Assembly: GCA_001769835.1 (NCBI GenBank)
Contig: MEPR01000083.1
Span: forward strand, 13,025 to 47,441
Source: Bdellovibrionales bacterium GWB1_55_8
GTDB lineage: Bacteria > Bdellovibrionota > UBA1018
Direction: 5' to 3'
Length of the DNA stretch: 34,417 bases
Of this stretch, positions 7,277 to 15,724 are shown piece by piece. Below the pieces are notes generated by a model. It had not been told where the DNA came from and made no database searches. It saw only the letters and a program-made list of their open reading frames with translations. The translations under genes and the position numbers were made by a program. How positions within the stretch are numbered: position 1 is the first letter of the stretch; each line of letters opens with the position of its first letter.

Positions 7277-9617
7277 TCCCCAGGGTGAATTCCAGAGCCT
7301 CATCGACCGTGTCGACATAGCGGAACTGCAGTTGCGAGCGCGTTTCCTGCGGAACGTCCACGAGATCCTGCTGGTTCTTCCTTGGAAGCACGATCGTTTG
7401 CAGTCCCGCTCGCGCGGCGGCAAGAACTTTCTCCTTGATGCCGCCCACTGGGAGTATCGCTCCGCGAAGGGTGATCTCGCCGGTCATTCCGATCTTGGGA
7501 TCCACCGGTCGCCCAAGCAGCAGGGAGACGATCGAGGTCAGCATGGCCACTCCAGCGGAAGGCCCGTCCTTCTGAATGGCGCCTGCGGGGACGTGAAGGT
7601 GGATATCATGACGCGAGAACGCGAAATCGCGGTATTCCATGTTCGCGGAGATCGAGCGGGCGATACTCATCGCGATTTGTGCGGATTCTTTCATCACGTC
7701 TCCGAGCTGACCCGTGAGCGTCAGGCTCGATCTTTCCGATGGCATCGCGGCTGCCTCGATGAAAAGAATGTCCCCTCCATGAGGGGTCCATGCGAGCCCG
7801 GTGGCCACGCCCGGTTTCATCGCCCGTTCAGCGAGTTCCGGATAAAAACGTTCGGGTCCCAGAAGTTGATTCAGCCGATCGGGCGTGAGTTCGATGACGG
7901 GTTGCGTGTCGGGCTCATCGTTGGTGCCCCGTCGTGCAACGATTTCTTCAGCCGCTGATCGAAGAAGGGCGGCGATCTTACGCTGAAGTTCCCGCACTCC
8001 CGCTTCGCGGGTGTAATGCGTGATGATCCGTTCGATGGTTTCATCCGGCAGGTGAATCCACTCGGGTTTGACCCCGTGGTCCGCCAGAAGCTTCGGCATG
8101 AGATATCGGGTGGCGATGTGAAGTTTCTCCAGAGACGTGTAGCCGTTGACTTCGATGATCTCCATACGGTCCTTGAGCGCGGAAGGAATGGTGTCGATCA
8201 CGTTCGCCGTGCAGATGAAAAACACATCTGACAGGTCAAACGCGAGATCGAGATAGTGGTCGGTAAAGCTTTTGTTCTGTTCCGGGTCGAGCACTTCGAG
8301 CATGGCTGCCGAAGGGTCGCCATGGAAGTCGGCGCGAAGCTTGTCAATTTCGTCCAGCATCATCAGTGGGTTTCGCGTTCCTGCCCGTTTGATGCTTTGG
8401 ATGATCCTGCCCGGCATCGCCCCGACATACGTGCGGCGATGACCGCGGATCTCCGCCTCGTCCCGGACGCCTCCGAGCGAGGTCCGGATGAACTTTCGTC
8501 CCATGGCGCGGGCGATGGACTCGCCGAGCGAGGTTTTCCCCACACCGGGGGGGCCAACGAGGCAAAGAATCGGGCCGTGAAGGTCATTCTTCAGTTTCGC
8601 GACTGCGAGGAACTGCAGGATACGTTTTTTGACCGCTTCGAGTCCGTAGTGATCTTCATCCAGGATCTGACGCGCGCGTGCTACGTCAATCCGGCTTTCG
8701 CTGCGCTTGTACCAGGGCAGCGCCGCAAGCCATTCCAGATAGGTGCGGATCACATGGTATTCAGCTGAAGCGGGTGGGAGTGCCCGAAGCCGATTCAGTT
8801 CATCACGCGCCTGTTTGGCGGCTTCTTCGGGAAGGCGCCCATCCCGTAATTTCTGATCGAGTTCGTCTGCGGCATCTTCAGATGCTTCTTCGCCAAGCTC
8901 CGAGCGAATGGTTCGGAGCTGTTCGCGCAAGAGGGCTTCCCGCTGCGCTTTATTGAGACGCTCGGACATTTTATCGCGTATTTCGCGCTGGATCGTGAGC
9001 ACCTCGCGCTCCTTGCGCATGTGAGACAGAAGAAGCTCCATCCTGCGCTCCACCTGAACTGTTTCTAAGAGTTCCTGCTTCTGGGGAAGTGAGAGGTTCA
9101 GGTACGCTGCACAGACGTTGCTCAGGTACGCCGAATCATCGACTTGGTCGATCAGCTTGATCAGGGGTTCCATTGCGCCGGGCAGCAGCTCGAGAATTTC
9201 GCGGGTGAGTTCTTTCAGGTGATTGAAGAGGGCTTCGTTTCGAATCGGGTCCTCGCTGTGGATATCGGCCACAGTCTCTCCGCGAGCCGTCAAATAAGTC
9301 TCCGTCGCATCGAGCTCGACGCGTGCGATCCGGTACCGGGCAATGCCGGTGACAACGATCTGGCGGCTGCTCTCTTCCGTGGAAACGACACTCTCTATTT
9401 TGCAGAGCGTGCCGATCTCGTAGAGGTCTCCTGGTTCCGGATCGCCGGGCGTCAAAACACGCTGTGCGACAATCACCAGAAAATTGTCGAACTGAGCGGC
9501 TTCCTGGACCGCCTTGATGCTCCGGCCGCGTCCAATGACCAGCGGCATGGAAATCGAGGGAAATAGGACAGTGTTTCGGATAGGCAGGACGGGCAGGACC
9601 GGCGGAAACTGCTCCAT
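7239..9617 (-). CDS. lon: ATP-dependent protease Lon
   Basis: A 792-residue cytoplasmic AAA+ protease, typical in length for Lon A. The N-terminal substrate domain begins PVLPVLPIRNTVLFP. The ATPase module has Walker A GPPGVGKT (355-362), Walker B MMLDEIDKL (about 419-427), and a sensor region following. The protease domain has KDGPSAG with nucleophile Ser687, and GGIKEK (725-730) carrying the catalytic Lys (Lys730 by the usual 43-residue spacing). It degrades misfolded and regulatory proteins. The ATG at 9617 is preceded by GGATGA. A small basic protein gene lies 74 bases upstream on the same strand, probably co-transcribed, with a bulged stem-loop (CGGTCGC at 9664-9670 against GCGGACCG at 9677-9684) in the gap. 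No heat-shock sigma promoter is obvious. Confidence 0.98.
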   Translation of the reverse strand: MEQFPPVLPVLPIRNTVLFPSISMPLVIGRGRSIKAVQEAAQFDNFLVIVAQRVLTPGDPEPGDLYEIGTLCKIESVVSTEESSRQIVVTGIARYRIARVELDATETYLTARGETVADIHSEDPIRNEALFNHLKELTREILELLPGAMEPLIKLIDQVDDSAYLSNVCAAYLNLSLPQKQELLETVQVERRMELLLSHMRKEREVLTIQREIRDKMSERLNKAQREALLREQLRTIRSELGEEASEDAADELDQKLRDGRLPEEAAKQARDELNRLRALPPASAEYHVIRTYLEWLAALPWYKRSESRIDVARARQILDEDHYGLEAVKKRILQFLAVAKLKNDLHGPILCLVGPPGVGKTSLGESIARAMGRKFIRTSLGGVRDEAEIRGHRRTYVGAMPGRIIQSIKRAGTRNPLMMLDEIDKLRADFHGDPSAAMLEVLDPEQNKSFTDHYLDLAFDLSDVFFICTANVIDTIPSALKDRMEIIEVNGYTSLEKLHIATRYLMPKLLADHGVKPEWIHLPDETIERIITHYTREAGVRELQRKIAALLRSAAEEIVARRGTNDEPDTQPVIELTPDRLNQLLGPERFYPELAERAMKPGVATGLAWTPHGGDILFIEAAAMPSERSSLTLTGQLGDVMKESAQIAMSIARSISANMEYRDFAFSRHDIHLHVPAGAIQKDGPSAGVAMLTSIVSLLLGRPVDPKIGMTGEITLRGAILPVGGIKEKVLAAARAGLQTIVLPRKNQQDLVDVPQETRSQLQFRYVDTVDEALEFTLGIKPIRLAVQPAA

Positions 9618-9691
9618 GCCATCATCCGGAGCAATTCATGCGCCGAAGAGGTCAGATCTGTGCCGGTCGCACCCAAGCGGACCGAATGCGA

Positions 9692-9838
9692 TTAGACGGA
9701 AGGGTTCGCTTTGCGCTTCTTGGCGCGGCTGCTGCGTTCCACCGCGATCTTGTGCGGGCGCGGGGCGTTTCCGGCTAGGTATTCGGCGGCCTTGCGGCGG
9801 GCGATTTTACGATGCTTCGTGCTGAGTCTCTTTGCCAT
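9692..9838 (-). CDS. Small highly basic protein (48 residues), unknown
   Basis: A short frame starting ATG at 9838 and ending TAA at 9692. The protein begins MAKRLSTKHRKIARRKAAEY and contains 16 Lys/Arg but only 2 Glu and no Asp in 48 residues, so it is strongly cationic. A perfect Shine-Dalgarno (AAAAGGA, complement of 9847-9853) sits 8 bases before the ATG, which makes translation very credible. A TTGTCA/TAGAAA promoter-like pair with 15-base spacing lies upstream on the minus strand and overlaps the TTGACA box of the divergent gene. Composition suggests RNA, DNA or ribosome binding; the family is not recognised. It precedes lon in the same direction, so it may be a Lon substrate or simply a co-transcribed partner (inference). 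Confidence 0.75.
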   Translation of the reverse strand: MAKRLSTKHRKIARRKAAEYLAGNAPRPHKIAVERSSRAKKRKANPSV

Positions 9839-9905
9839 GATACGAGTCCTTTTGTTGTTCTCTGTCTAGCACCTTGCGTTGCGAGTTTCTAGCCTTTTCC
9901 GTTTG

Positions 9906-9933
9906 TTGACAATCGGGTGTGAGTGGCTAAGCT
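9906..9933 (+). promoter_or_regulatory. Sigma70-type promoter for the acyl-CoA synthetase gene
   Basis: A perfect -35 box TTGACA (9906-9911) is followed after 16 bases by TAAGCT (9928-9933), a 3/6 match to TATAAT. The predicted start would lie near 9940, leaving a leader of about 35 bases containing GGAGAG before the ATG at 9976. The -35 box is shared, as its reverse complement TTGTCAA, with a possible divergent promoter toward the small basic protein and lon. Confidence 0.45.
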
Positions 9934-9975
9934 GGGAAAAACCTGTGGCTTTAAGCCGAAGACCGGAGAGATTTT

Positions 9976-11796
9976 ATGCCAACCGTACTGCATCGACTCG
10001 GACGTTGGGCCGAAGAACTGCCAAACATGCCGGCACAGCGCTACAAAAAAGGCGGTGAGTGGAAGCCTATCAGTGCTGCCGAATTCCGCGATCGTGTTTA
10101 CCACCTGGCGCTTTTCCTGGAATCGCGCGGGCTGACCCAGGATGGGGTGAGCTGCATTCTTTCGGCAAACTGTCCCCAATGGGTCCACATGGACCTCGCG
10201 GCCATGCTAGTGGGGGCAAAATCAGCGGGTCTTTATCCAAACTCGATGCCGAAGGACATCGAGTACATTCTTTCGCATACGGAAACCCGTTTTCTGGCCG
10301 TACAAAATACGGCTTTTTTCAACAAACTCGTCGAGGCGCCCGGCTCCGCCGCGGTTCTGGAACGGCTTCAACTTGTGATCACGTTTGACGAGGATACCGC
10401 TTTTTCGCCCAAGGCCATCACCTACAAGGCGGCACTGGAAGAGGGCAGGAGGCTTGCGGTTGCGTCCGGCGCGAGGAAATGGAACGAATATATCGCGGCC
10501 GTCGATGCCCATAAGCCGGCGTTCATTATTTACACATCGGGAACCACGGGAAATCCGAAAGGGGCTCTTTTGTCCCACGATAATCTCGTGTTCACGGCCG
10601 ACGCCGTGACCCGCCACTGGAGGTTGCCGCAAGGAACTCTCGAAAAAGAACAGCGGCTGTTTTCGTTTCTGCCACTCTGTCATATTGCCGAGAAACTCCA
10701 GAACATCGGGGTCGGCATTTCGTGCCGCAATGCCGTAAGCTTCGCCTCGAAGTTCGAGAATGTCTCGATCGAACTCCCCGAGGTTCAGCCGACACTGCTT
10801 CTGTCCGTGCCGCGCCTTTGGGAAAAGATGATGGAAGGCGTAAACATCAAAGTGCGCGCGTTCCCGCCCCCTCGGAAGCAGCTTGCGCATTGGGCGCTGG
10901 ATGTCGGCGAGCGAGTGGCCAATGCCAAATACTCGGGCAGAATGCCAAGCCCGCTTGACTTGATTCAGTACAAGATTGCTGACCGCATTATCCTCGGGAA
11001 AGTGCGCACTGCGCTTGGACTGGGTGCTTCGGAACGCCTCGCCTCCGGCGCCGCTGCCCTTCCCGCCTATGTGGCCCGCTGGTTCCGGCGGATCGGCCTC
11101 GAGATCATGGAAGACTTCGGTCAGACGGAATCCACCGGCGTGATCTGCATGACCGAAATCGGAGTGGAGGGCGCCGGCACGGTGGGTAAGCCTGTTTCTC
11201 CGATTGAGGTGAAAATCGCGGAGGACGGTGAGGTTCTGTGCCGCGGCAGGAACGTCTTCAAGGGCTACTTCAGGGATGATGCGGCGACGGCCTCCACGCT
11301 TGAAGCCGGATGGCTGCATACAGGGGATATCGGTGAATTCAATGAACGCGGCATGCTCCGGATCATGGGGCGCAAGAAGGAAGTTCTCAAGACCTCTGGC
11401 GGCAAGATGGTCGCCCCTTTGCCGATCGAGGAAAATCTGAAGGCTTCGCCTTTGATCAGCCAGGTTTGCATGGTGGGTGATGGCCGGAAGTATCTTTCCG
11501 CGCTGATCACGCTCGCCGAAGCACCGCTTGCCGAACTGAAGGCCAAGGGTCTCGCCAACGGGGCGGTGATTGAGGATTCGGTCATCGTAGCTGAGGTGAA
11601 AAAAGAGATCGAAAAGCTGAACAAGACGCTTGCGACTTACGAGCAGATCAAACGTTTTTCGATTCTTGCGCGGGAATTCTCGATCGAAGAGGGGGAGATG
11701 ACACCCACGCTGAAAATGAAGCGGAACATCATTGATAAGAATTTCCGCAAGATCATCGACAGCATGTATTCCTCGAACGGGAATAGCGGCGATTGA
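9976..11796 (+). CDS. Long-chain fatty acid-CoA ligase (AMP-forming acyl-CoA synthetase)
   Basis: A 606-residue member of the ANL adenylating superfamily. The P-loop YTSGTTGNPKG is at residues 186-196, the adenine-binding motif FGQTES at 381-386, and HTGD (448-451) with GRKKEVLKTSGGK after it, which is the hinge and start of the small C-terminal domain. The overall layout (about 600 residues, LPLCHIAE and SVPRLWEKM motifs) matches the very-long-chain/Bubblegum-type FACS group rather than E. coli FadD. It activates fatty acids to acyl-CoA for beta-oxidation or lipid synthesis at the inner face of the membrane. GGAGAG precedes the ATG. The Nudix gene follows after 15 bases. Substrate length cannot be read from the sequence. 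Confidence 0.95.
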   Translation: MPTVLHRLGRWAEELPNMPAQRYKKGGEWKPISAAEFRDRVYHLALFLESRGLTQDGVSCILSANCPQWVHMDLAAMLVGAKSAGLYPNSMPKDIEYILSHTETRFLAVQNTAFFNKLVEAPGSAAVLERLQLVITFDEDTAFSPKAITYKAALEEGRRLAVASGARKWNEYIAAVDAHKPAFIIYTSGTTGNPKGALLSHDNLVFTADAVTRHWRLPQGTLEKEQRLFSFLPLCHIAEKLQNIGVGISCRNAVSFASKFENVSIELPEVQPTLLLSVPRLWEKMMEGVNIKVRAFPPPRKQLAHWALDVGERVANAKYSGRMPSPLDLIQYKIADRIILGKVRTALGLGASERLASGAAALPAYVARWFRRIGLEIMEDFGQTESTGVICMTEIGVEGAGTVGKPVSPIEVKIAEDGEVLCRGRNVFKGYFRDDAATASTLEAGWLHTGDIGEFNERGMLRIMGRKKEVLKTSGGKMVAPLPIEENLKASPLISQVCMVGDGRKYLSALITLAEAPLAELKAKGLANGAVIEDSVIVAEVKKEIEKLNKTLATYEQIKRFSILAREFSIEEGEMTPTLKMKRNIIDKNFRKIIDSMYSSNGNSGD

Positions 11797-11811
11797 GACG
11801 GCGGCGTTTTC

Positions 11812-12324
11812 GTGAATCCATTTGAGTCGGGTGCTAGAAAAGCGATTCCAGCAGTGCTGGTGTACGCTCGGCGCTCTGGTCGGGTGCTTATGATTCATCG
11901 TGACGCCCGCGACCAGGCGAGCGATTACCATTCCGGGAAATGGAACGGGCTCGGAGGAAAATGCGAGCCGGACGAGTCTCCCAGGCAGACAGCCAAACGC
12001 GAGCTACGGGAGGAATCGGGCCTGGACCTTGCCGAAGAATCCTTTAGGCCTCTTGGCGTGCTTCAGTTCCCGAATTTCAAAGCCCATAAGAGTGAGGACT
12101 GGCTGGCCTTCGTTTTTACGGTCGATGTTCCTGATGCAGCTCAGGTTCTTGGCGGTCCCGAGGGGAGCTTGCATTGGATCCCCGACTCCGATGTTCCCTC
12201 GCTTGCGCTTTGGAAGGGCGATGCGCTTTTCTTGCCGTATGTACTGGCCCAGCGTCCCTTTATCGGGACCATTTGGTACGAAGGCGAAGAAGTGAGCAGA
12301 CATTGGATTCAAGTGCTTTCGTAA
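11812..12324 (+). CDS. Nudix hydrolase, MTH1/MutT-like (8-oxo-dGTP diphosphatase type)
   Basis: A 170-residue protein starting at GTG. The Nudix box GX5EX7REUXEEXGU is complete at residues 49-71 (Gly49, Glu55, Arg63-Glu64, Glu67-Glu68, Gly70). The context GLGGKCEPDES and the C-terminal part (LHWIPDSDVPSLALWKGDA, then PFIGTIWYEGEE) resemble animal MTH1 more than E. coli MutT. In that family these regions contribute the purine pocket, with W and D residues. The likely role is sanitising oxidised purine nucleotides. Only 15 bases separate it from the acyl-CoA synthetase stop, so it is probably in the same transcript. No strong ribosome site is seen; no earlier start exists in frame that would be better supported. 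Confidence 0.88.
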   Translation: MNPFESGARKAIPAVLVYARRSGRVLMIHRDARDQASDYHSGKWNGLGGKCEPDESPRQTAKRELREESGLDLAEESFRPLGVLQFPNFKAHKSEDWLAFVFTVDVPDAAQVLGGPEGSLHWIPDSDVPSLALWKGDALFLPYVLAQRPFIGTIWYEGEEVSRHWIQVLS

Positions 12325-12371
12325 GTGCGAATTTTCTGGTTGTGCGGTGACCAATCGAGTAATTCCGCATG

Positions 12372-12698
12372 ATGCCTCGAATCACTACTTATGCGATTTC
12401 ATTTGAGACGGTTAAGAAAGCGTCTTCAGCCATTCAGGAGCAGATTTCATCTCTTCTCTCGCTTCCGTCCGAGTACGTCACTATCGCCGTGAATGCCGAC
12501 ACGTTCATTCAGGACGGGGCTGTCGTCCAGGGTTCTCCCTTTGTCGAGATCTGTCTTTTCGATCGAGGTGAGGAACAAGAAGACGCGATAGCGCATGTCG
12601 TGACAGCAGAGCTGCGGAAATCAGGCTGCGGGGACGTGGACGTCTATCTGACGAAGCTTGAGCGCCGGCGCTATTTCGAAAACGGCAAACACTTCTGA
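12372..12698 (+). CDS. DUF1904 family protein (tautomerase/MIF-like fold)
   Basis: A 108-residue protein if read from the second of two adjacent ATG codons (12369 and 12372). That start gives Met-Pro-Arg-Ile, and after Met removal an N-terminal proline, the hallmark catalytic residue of the tautomerase superfamily to which DUF1904 is structurally related. The core PFVEICLFDRGEEQEDAIA, the DVDVYLTKLER segment and the end YFENGKHF are typical of DUF1904, and length fits (about 108). The function of the family is not established. It follows the Nudix gene and converges on prfC with an 11-base gap. No clear Shine-Dalgarno is present. Confidence 0.85.
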   Translation: MPRITTYAISFETVKKASSAIQEQISSLLSLPSEYVTIAVNADTFIQDGAVVQGSPFVEICLFDRGEEQEDAIAHVVTAELRKSGCGDVDVYLTKLERRRYFENGKHF

Positions 12699-12709
12699 GC
12701 TGATTCCGG

Positions 12710-14350
12710 TTAACCCTGCACCATCGGTGCGGTTTTGTGAAACTGGAGAGCCTTGTAGTTTTCCTGTGCCCAGCGCAAACCCCAGTCGGACTTGAACAGG
12801 ATGACTGGCTGTCCATCGCGATCTTCGAGGCAGCGACTGTCCTCGCGCCTCTCGAAATAATCAGCATCCAGTCCGGCTCCGGTCACCCAGCGCGCGTGAA
12901 TATAGGGCAGACGTTCAATTCTGACATCCACCCCGTACTCCGCCTTCAGACGGAACTGCAGTACTTCGAACTGCAAAGCGCCGACCGCGCCCAGGATGGG
13001 ATCCTTGTCTCCGAGGCCGCGTTGCTTGTAAATCTGCACAACGCCTTCCTCTGCAAGCTGTTCCAGCCCCTTCTTCAGCTGTTTCCGCTTCATCGGGTCC
13101 AGGATCATCACGCTGACAAAGTGCTCGGGCGAAAAGCGCGGCACACCCTCGTACTCAAACTGTGCCCGCTCACAAAGCGTGTCGCCGATGCGAAGGTCTC
13201 CTGTGGTATCCAGGAGACCCACGATATCGCCCGGCCAGGCCTCTTCGATGATCACGCGCTCCTGCGCGAAGAAATTCAGCGGGCGCGAGAGTTTCACTTC
13301 TTTTTTCATCCGAACGTGATTCACGCTCATGTTACGGGTGAATTTGCCGGAGCATACCCGCATGAAGGCCACGCGATCGCGATGGGAAGGATCCATGTTC
13401 GCCTGAATCTTGAAAATAAATCCGGAGAAGCGTGGATCTATCGGTTCGATCGGACCATCCACCGTCGTGCGCGGCGCGGGGGCCGGAGCCATTTCGATGA
13501 AACGTTGAAGAAAGCGCTCGATTCCGAAATTATTCATGGCGCTTCCGAAAAATACCGGTGAAAGCTGACCTGCAAGCACCTGATTCTTGTCGAACGCGTC
13601 GCCAGCCATTTCGATCAGTTCCAGTTCGGAGCGGAGCTGGTCGTGCAGCTCTTTCGCCTCATCAGCATCACCTTCGGGACCGGCGAGCAGTTGGATGAAC
13701 GCGGGGTCATCCACGCCACTGACTCCTTTTGGAGCCAGGCGCCCTTTGACATTTGCTTCCCCTTCGGTCTGATAGAGAAGCACTTCGCGCGCATGGCGAT
13801 CGTACACGCCCTTAAAGCGATCACCCGCGCCGATGGGCCAGGTCATGGGGTAGGTGCGGATTCCGAGAACTTTTTCGAGTTCGTCGAGCAGGTCCAGCGG
13901 GTCACGGCTGGGCCGGTCGAGTTTGTTCATGAACGTGAAAATCGGAATGCCGCGCATTCGGCAGACTTCAAACAGCTTCCGCGTTTGCGGCTCAACGCCC
14001 TTGGCTGCGTCAATGAGCATGACGGCAGCGTCGGCAGCAGTCAGGGTGCGATAGGTGTCCTCGGAGAAATCCTTGTGGCCGGGAGTATCCAGGAGGTTTA
14101 CCTGAACACCCTGATACTCGAACTGAAGGACGCTCGAGCTGATTGAAATTCCACGCTGTTTTTCGATTTCCATCCAGTCTGAGGTTGTATGTCGCTGGTT
14201 GGCTTTTGCGCGTACTGCACCGGCCAGGTGAATGGCTCCACCGTAGAGAAGAAGCTTCTCTGTCAGGGTCGTTTTGCCCGCGTCAGGGTGCGAAATAATT
14301 GCGAAAGTACGCCTTCTGGCCACTTCCCGCTGAAGGTCAACTAAACTCAT
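12710..14350 (-). CDS. prfC: Peptide chain release factor 3 (RF3)
   Basis: A 546-residue translational GTPase that recycles RF1/RF2 from the ribosome after termination. The G motifs are HPDAGKTT (21-28, with the His-Pro-Asp typical of RF3), RGISI (66-70, switch I), DTPGH (88-92) and NKLD (142-145). The later domains (SGFIFKIQANMDPSHRDRVAFMRVCSG; QFEVLQFRLKAEYGVDV) are RF3-specific. It is slightly longer than E. coli RF3 (529). The ATG at 14350 has no strong ribosome site; the 150-base gap upstream contains a GGGTCC/GGACCC hairpin (14409-14424) without a T tract. Confidence 0.97.
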   Translation of the reverse strand: MSLVDLQREVARRRTFAIISHPDAGKTTLTEKLLLYGGAIHLAGAVRAKANQRHTTSDWMEIEKQRGISISSSVLQFEYQGVQVNLLDTPGHKDFSEDTYRTLTAADAAVMLIDAAKGVEPQTRKLFEVCRMRGIPIFTFMNKLDRPSRDPLDLLDELEKVLGIRTYPMTWPIGAGDRFKGVYDRHAREVLLYQTEGEANVKGRLAPKGVSGVDDPAFIQLLAGPEGDADEAKELHDQLRSELELIEMAGDAFDKNQVLAGQLSPVFFGSAMNNFGIERFLQRFIEMAPAPAPRTTVDGPIEPIDPRFSGFIFKIQANMDPSHRDRVAFMRVCSGKFTRNMSVNHVRMKKEVKLSRPLNFFAQERVIIEEAWPGDIVGLLDTTGDLRIGDTLCERAQFEYEGVPRFSPEHFVSVMILDPMKRKQLKKGLEQLAEEGVVQIYKQRGLGDKDPILGAVGALQFEVLQFRLKAEYGVDVRIERLPYIHARWVTGAGLDADYFERREDSRCLEDRDGQPVILFKSDWGLRWAQENYKALQFHKTAPMVQG

Positions 14351-14500
14351 AAAGGTGCCACAACATGCCTTAAAAAGGTCCAGTTTACCAGCACTTTGGA
14401 AAGGGGGAGGGTCCAGAAGGACCCGATATTGTTAACTAACTCAGTCAGGTATTGAAGTGGTCCGAAGAGTATTGTGGGAACAGCAGAAGGCAAAGGAAAC

Positions 14501-14956
14501 ATGAGATCAGCAACCATCGCGCTGGTAGTACGCTTTGAGGGCGGAAAACCGTCCCTTGTGGAAACCCTTTCAGATGAACGCGAAATATTATTTTTGGAAA
14601 ACGCATGTGAAGAGGGCGAGGAAGCTCCGCTGAATGAGCTGCATCGTCGTCGCGCGCTCCAAAGCCGGGAGGACGACGAATTCGGCGATTATGTCGAAAC
14701 GCTCCTGACGCAACCGTTTCTCCGGTCGGACATCCGAGACCATGGGGTGCAGTGGCTCCGGTCCAAACTGCGCATCGAAGAATACCAGCAGACAGAAAGA
14801 GAAGCAGCGACCACCATCGCCAGCTATGCGTTTCAGGTATACGAACAAGATCCTGATATGACTGATTTCTCCCTGTCGGGTACGGCCTCGCTGGTGCGAG
14901 TCAGAGTTTTCGTCCTCAATAAAGGACAAGAAACTTCTGAGTCGAAGGCAGCCTGA
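14501..14956 (+). CDS. Hypothetical acidic protein
   Basis: A 151-residue soluble protein beginning MRSATIALVVRFEGG. I chose the ATG at 14501 because AGAAGGCAAAGGAAAC lies directly upstream; a GTG at 14474 is the alternative and would add nine residues. The sequence has a beta-rich start (residues 3-30), an acidic helical centre (35-110) with several Glu/Arg clusters, and a hydrophobic strand near the end (SLVRVRVFVLN). No signal peptide, membrane segment or known catalytic motif is visible. It stands alone between divergent prfC and the secreted DUF3465-like gene. Family not recognised. Confidence 0.7.
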   Translation: MRSATIALVVRFEGGKPSLVETLSDEREILFLENACEEGEEAPLNELHRRRALQSREDDEFGDYVETLLTQPFLRSDIRDHGVQWLRSKLRIEEYQQTEREAATTIASYAFQVYEQDPDMTDFSLSGTASLVRVRVFVLNKGQETSESKAA

Positions 14957-14998
14957 AAACTCGTTTTTCGTTCTCAACTTTTCTTGATTAATCCCGCT

Positions 14999-15013
14999 TG
15001 GCAGGGTATTCGC
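14999..15013 (+). promoter_or_regulatory. Candidate sigma54 (-24/-12) promoter
   Basis: TGGCAGG (14999-15005), four bases, then TCGC (15010-15013). The invariant GG and GC dinucleotides have the required 10-base separation, and 9 of 11 positions fit TGGCACG-N4-TTGC. The predicted start near 15025 would give a leader of about 53 bases for the secreted protein at 15078. No enhancer-binding regulator gene is nearby, so this could be chance. Confidence 0.3.
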
Positions 15014-15077
15014 CCCTCATTCAAAAAACTGATTTCCATTAGCTCATTTCAGATTGAAGGGGCTACGGGGGGGGAAC

Positions 15078-15680
15078 ATGGAATTTACCTTGCTGCAGAA
15101 GCGCTGGCTGAACGTCCGCGTTGTGTCTTTCACGCCGGTTTTCGCTCTTTTGTTCGCGTTTGCGAACGCCACCGTTTCAGTCGCGGCTGATCATGCCCCG
15201 GAATGCATTGCCTATGGACGTAATATTCCGGTCAATAATCAGCAGGTCCTTCACTGGAAGCGAACCACCTCCAATCAGTTCCGTGAGCGCGCGCACATCC
15301 AGGGCGTCGTCGTGGATGTTTTTCCGGATAAAAACGGACACGAGCATTTCGAAATCAACATCGGAAAACACGGTGAAGACGTCATTGAAGTTATCTATAA
15401 CCAGGACTTCGGCGCCGTTCCGAACGTTCGAGTGGGGATGGAAGTGGAAGCTTGCGGTGATTACATCACCTCGACGGCTCCCTCAGGACCGTATCCTGCG
15501 TCTCCTTCAGGCGCGATCATCCATTGGGTGCACATGAACCCGAAGCATCGGGGCCACGAGGCCGGATTCATGATGATCGATGGTACTTTGTACGGCTGGG
15601 ATATCGAAAACGCCGGCCCGAAGAAGCCTCGTCCAGACCGCCATCCGAAGCCGCGCAAACCGAAGCCCCGCAATCACTAG
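15078..15680 (+). CDS. Exported DUF3465-like protein with basic C-terminal tail
   Basis: A 200-residue protein starting MEFTLLQKRW. The ATG at 15078 is preceded by a G-rich stretch (GGGGGGGGAAC). A signal peptide ends near AVSVAADH (about residue 35), so it is exported. The central part reads like the DUF3465 family: an RAHIQGVVVDVFPDKNG strand, HEHFEINIG, and the hallmark end GAIIHWVHMNPKHRGHEAGFMMIDGTLYG. Unlike usual members it carries a 20-residue Pro/Lys/Arg/His tail that could bind acidic polymers. Function of the family is unknown; the fold is probably a small OB-like beta-barrel (inference). It is followed after 44 bases by the RNase D gene. Confidence 0.75.
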   Translation: MEFTLLQKRWLNVRVVSFTPVFALLFAFANATVSVAADHAPECIAYGRNIPVNNQQVLHWKRTTSNQFRERAHIQGVVVDVFPDKNGHEHFEINIGKHGEDVIEVIYNQDFGAVPNVRVGMEVEACGDYITSTAPSGPYPASPSGAIIHWVHMNPKHRGHEAGFMMIDGTLYGWDIENAGPKKPRPDRHPKPRKPKPRNH

Positions 15681-15724
15681 AATTCGAATTGGCCGAACTG
15701 CCGGTTTTCGAATATACCTAAAGG

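Noticed and set aside
10222-11931. A 569-residue open frame on the minus strand
   Set aside because: It mirrors the acyl-CoA synthetase gene, whose motifs are intact, and has no recognisable domain of its own.
12737-13561. A 274-residue open frame on the plus strand
   Set aside because: It is antisense to prfC, and the RF3 motifs on the other strand are unambiguous.
14409-14424. GGGTCC-AGAA-GGACCC hairpin as a terminator
   Set aside because: The stem is short and no T tract follows on either strand; it lies between divergent genes where no transcript needs to end.
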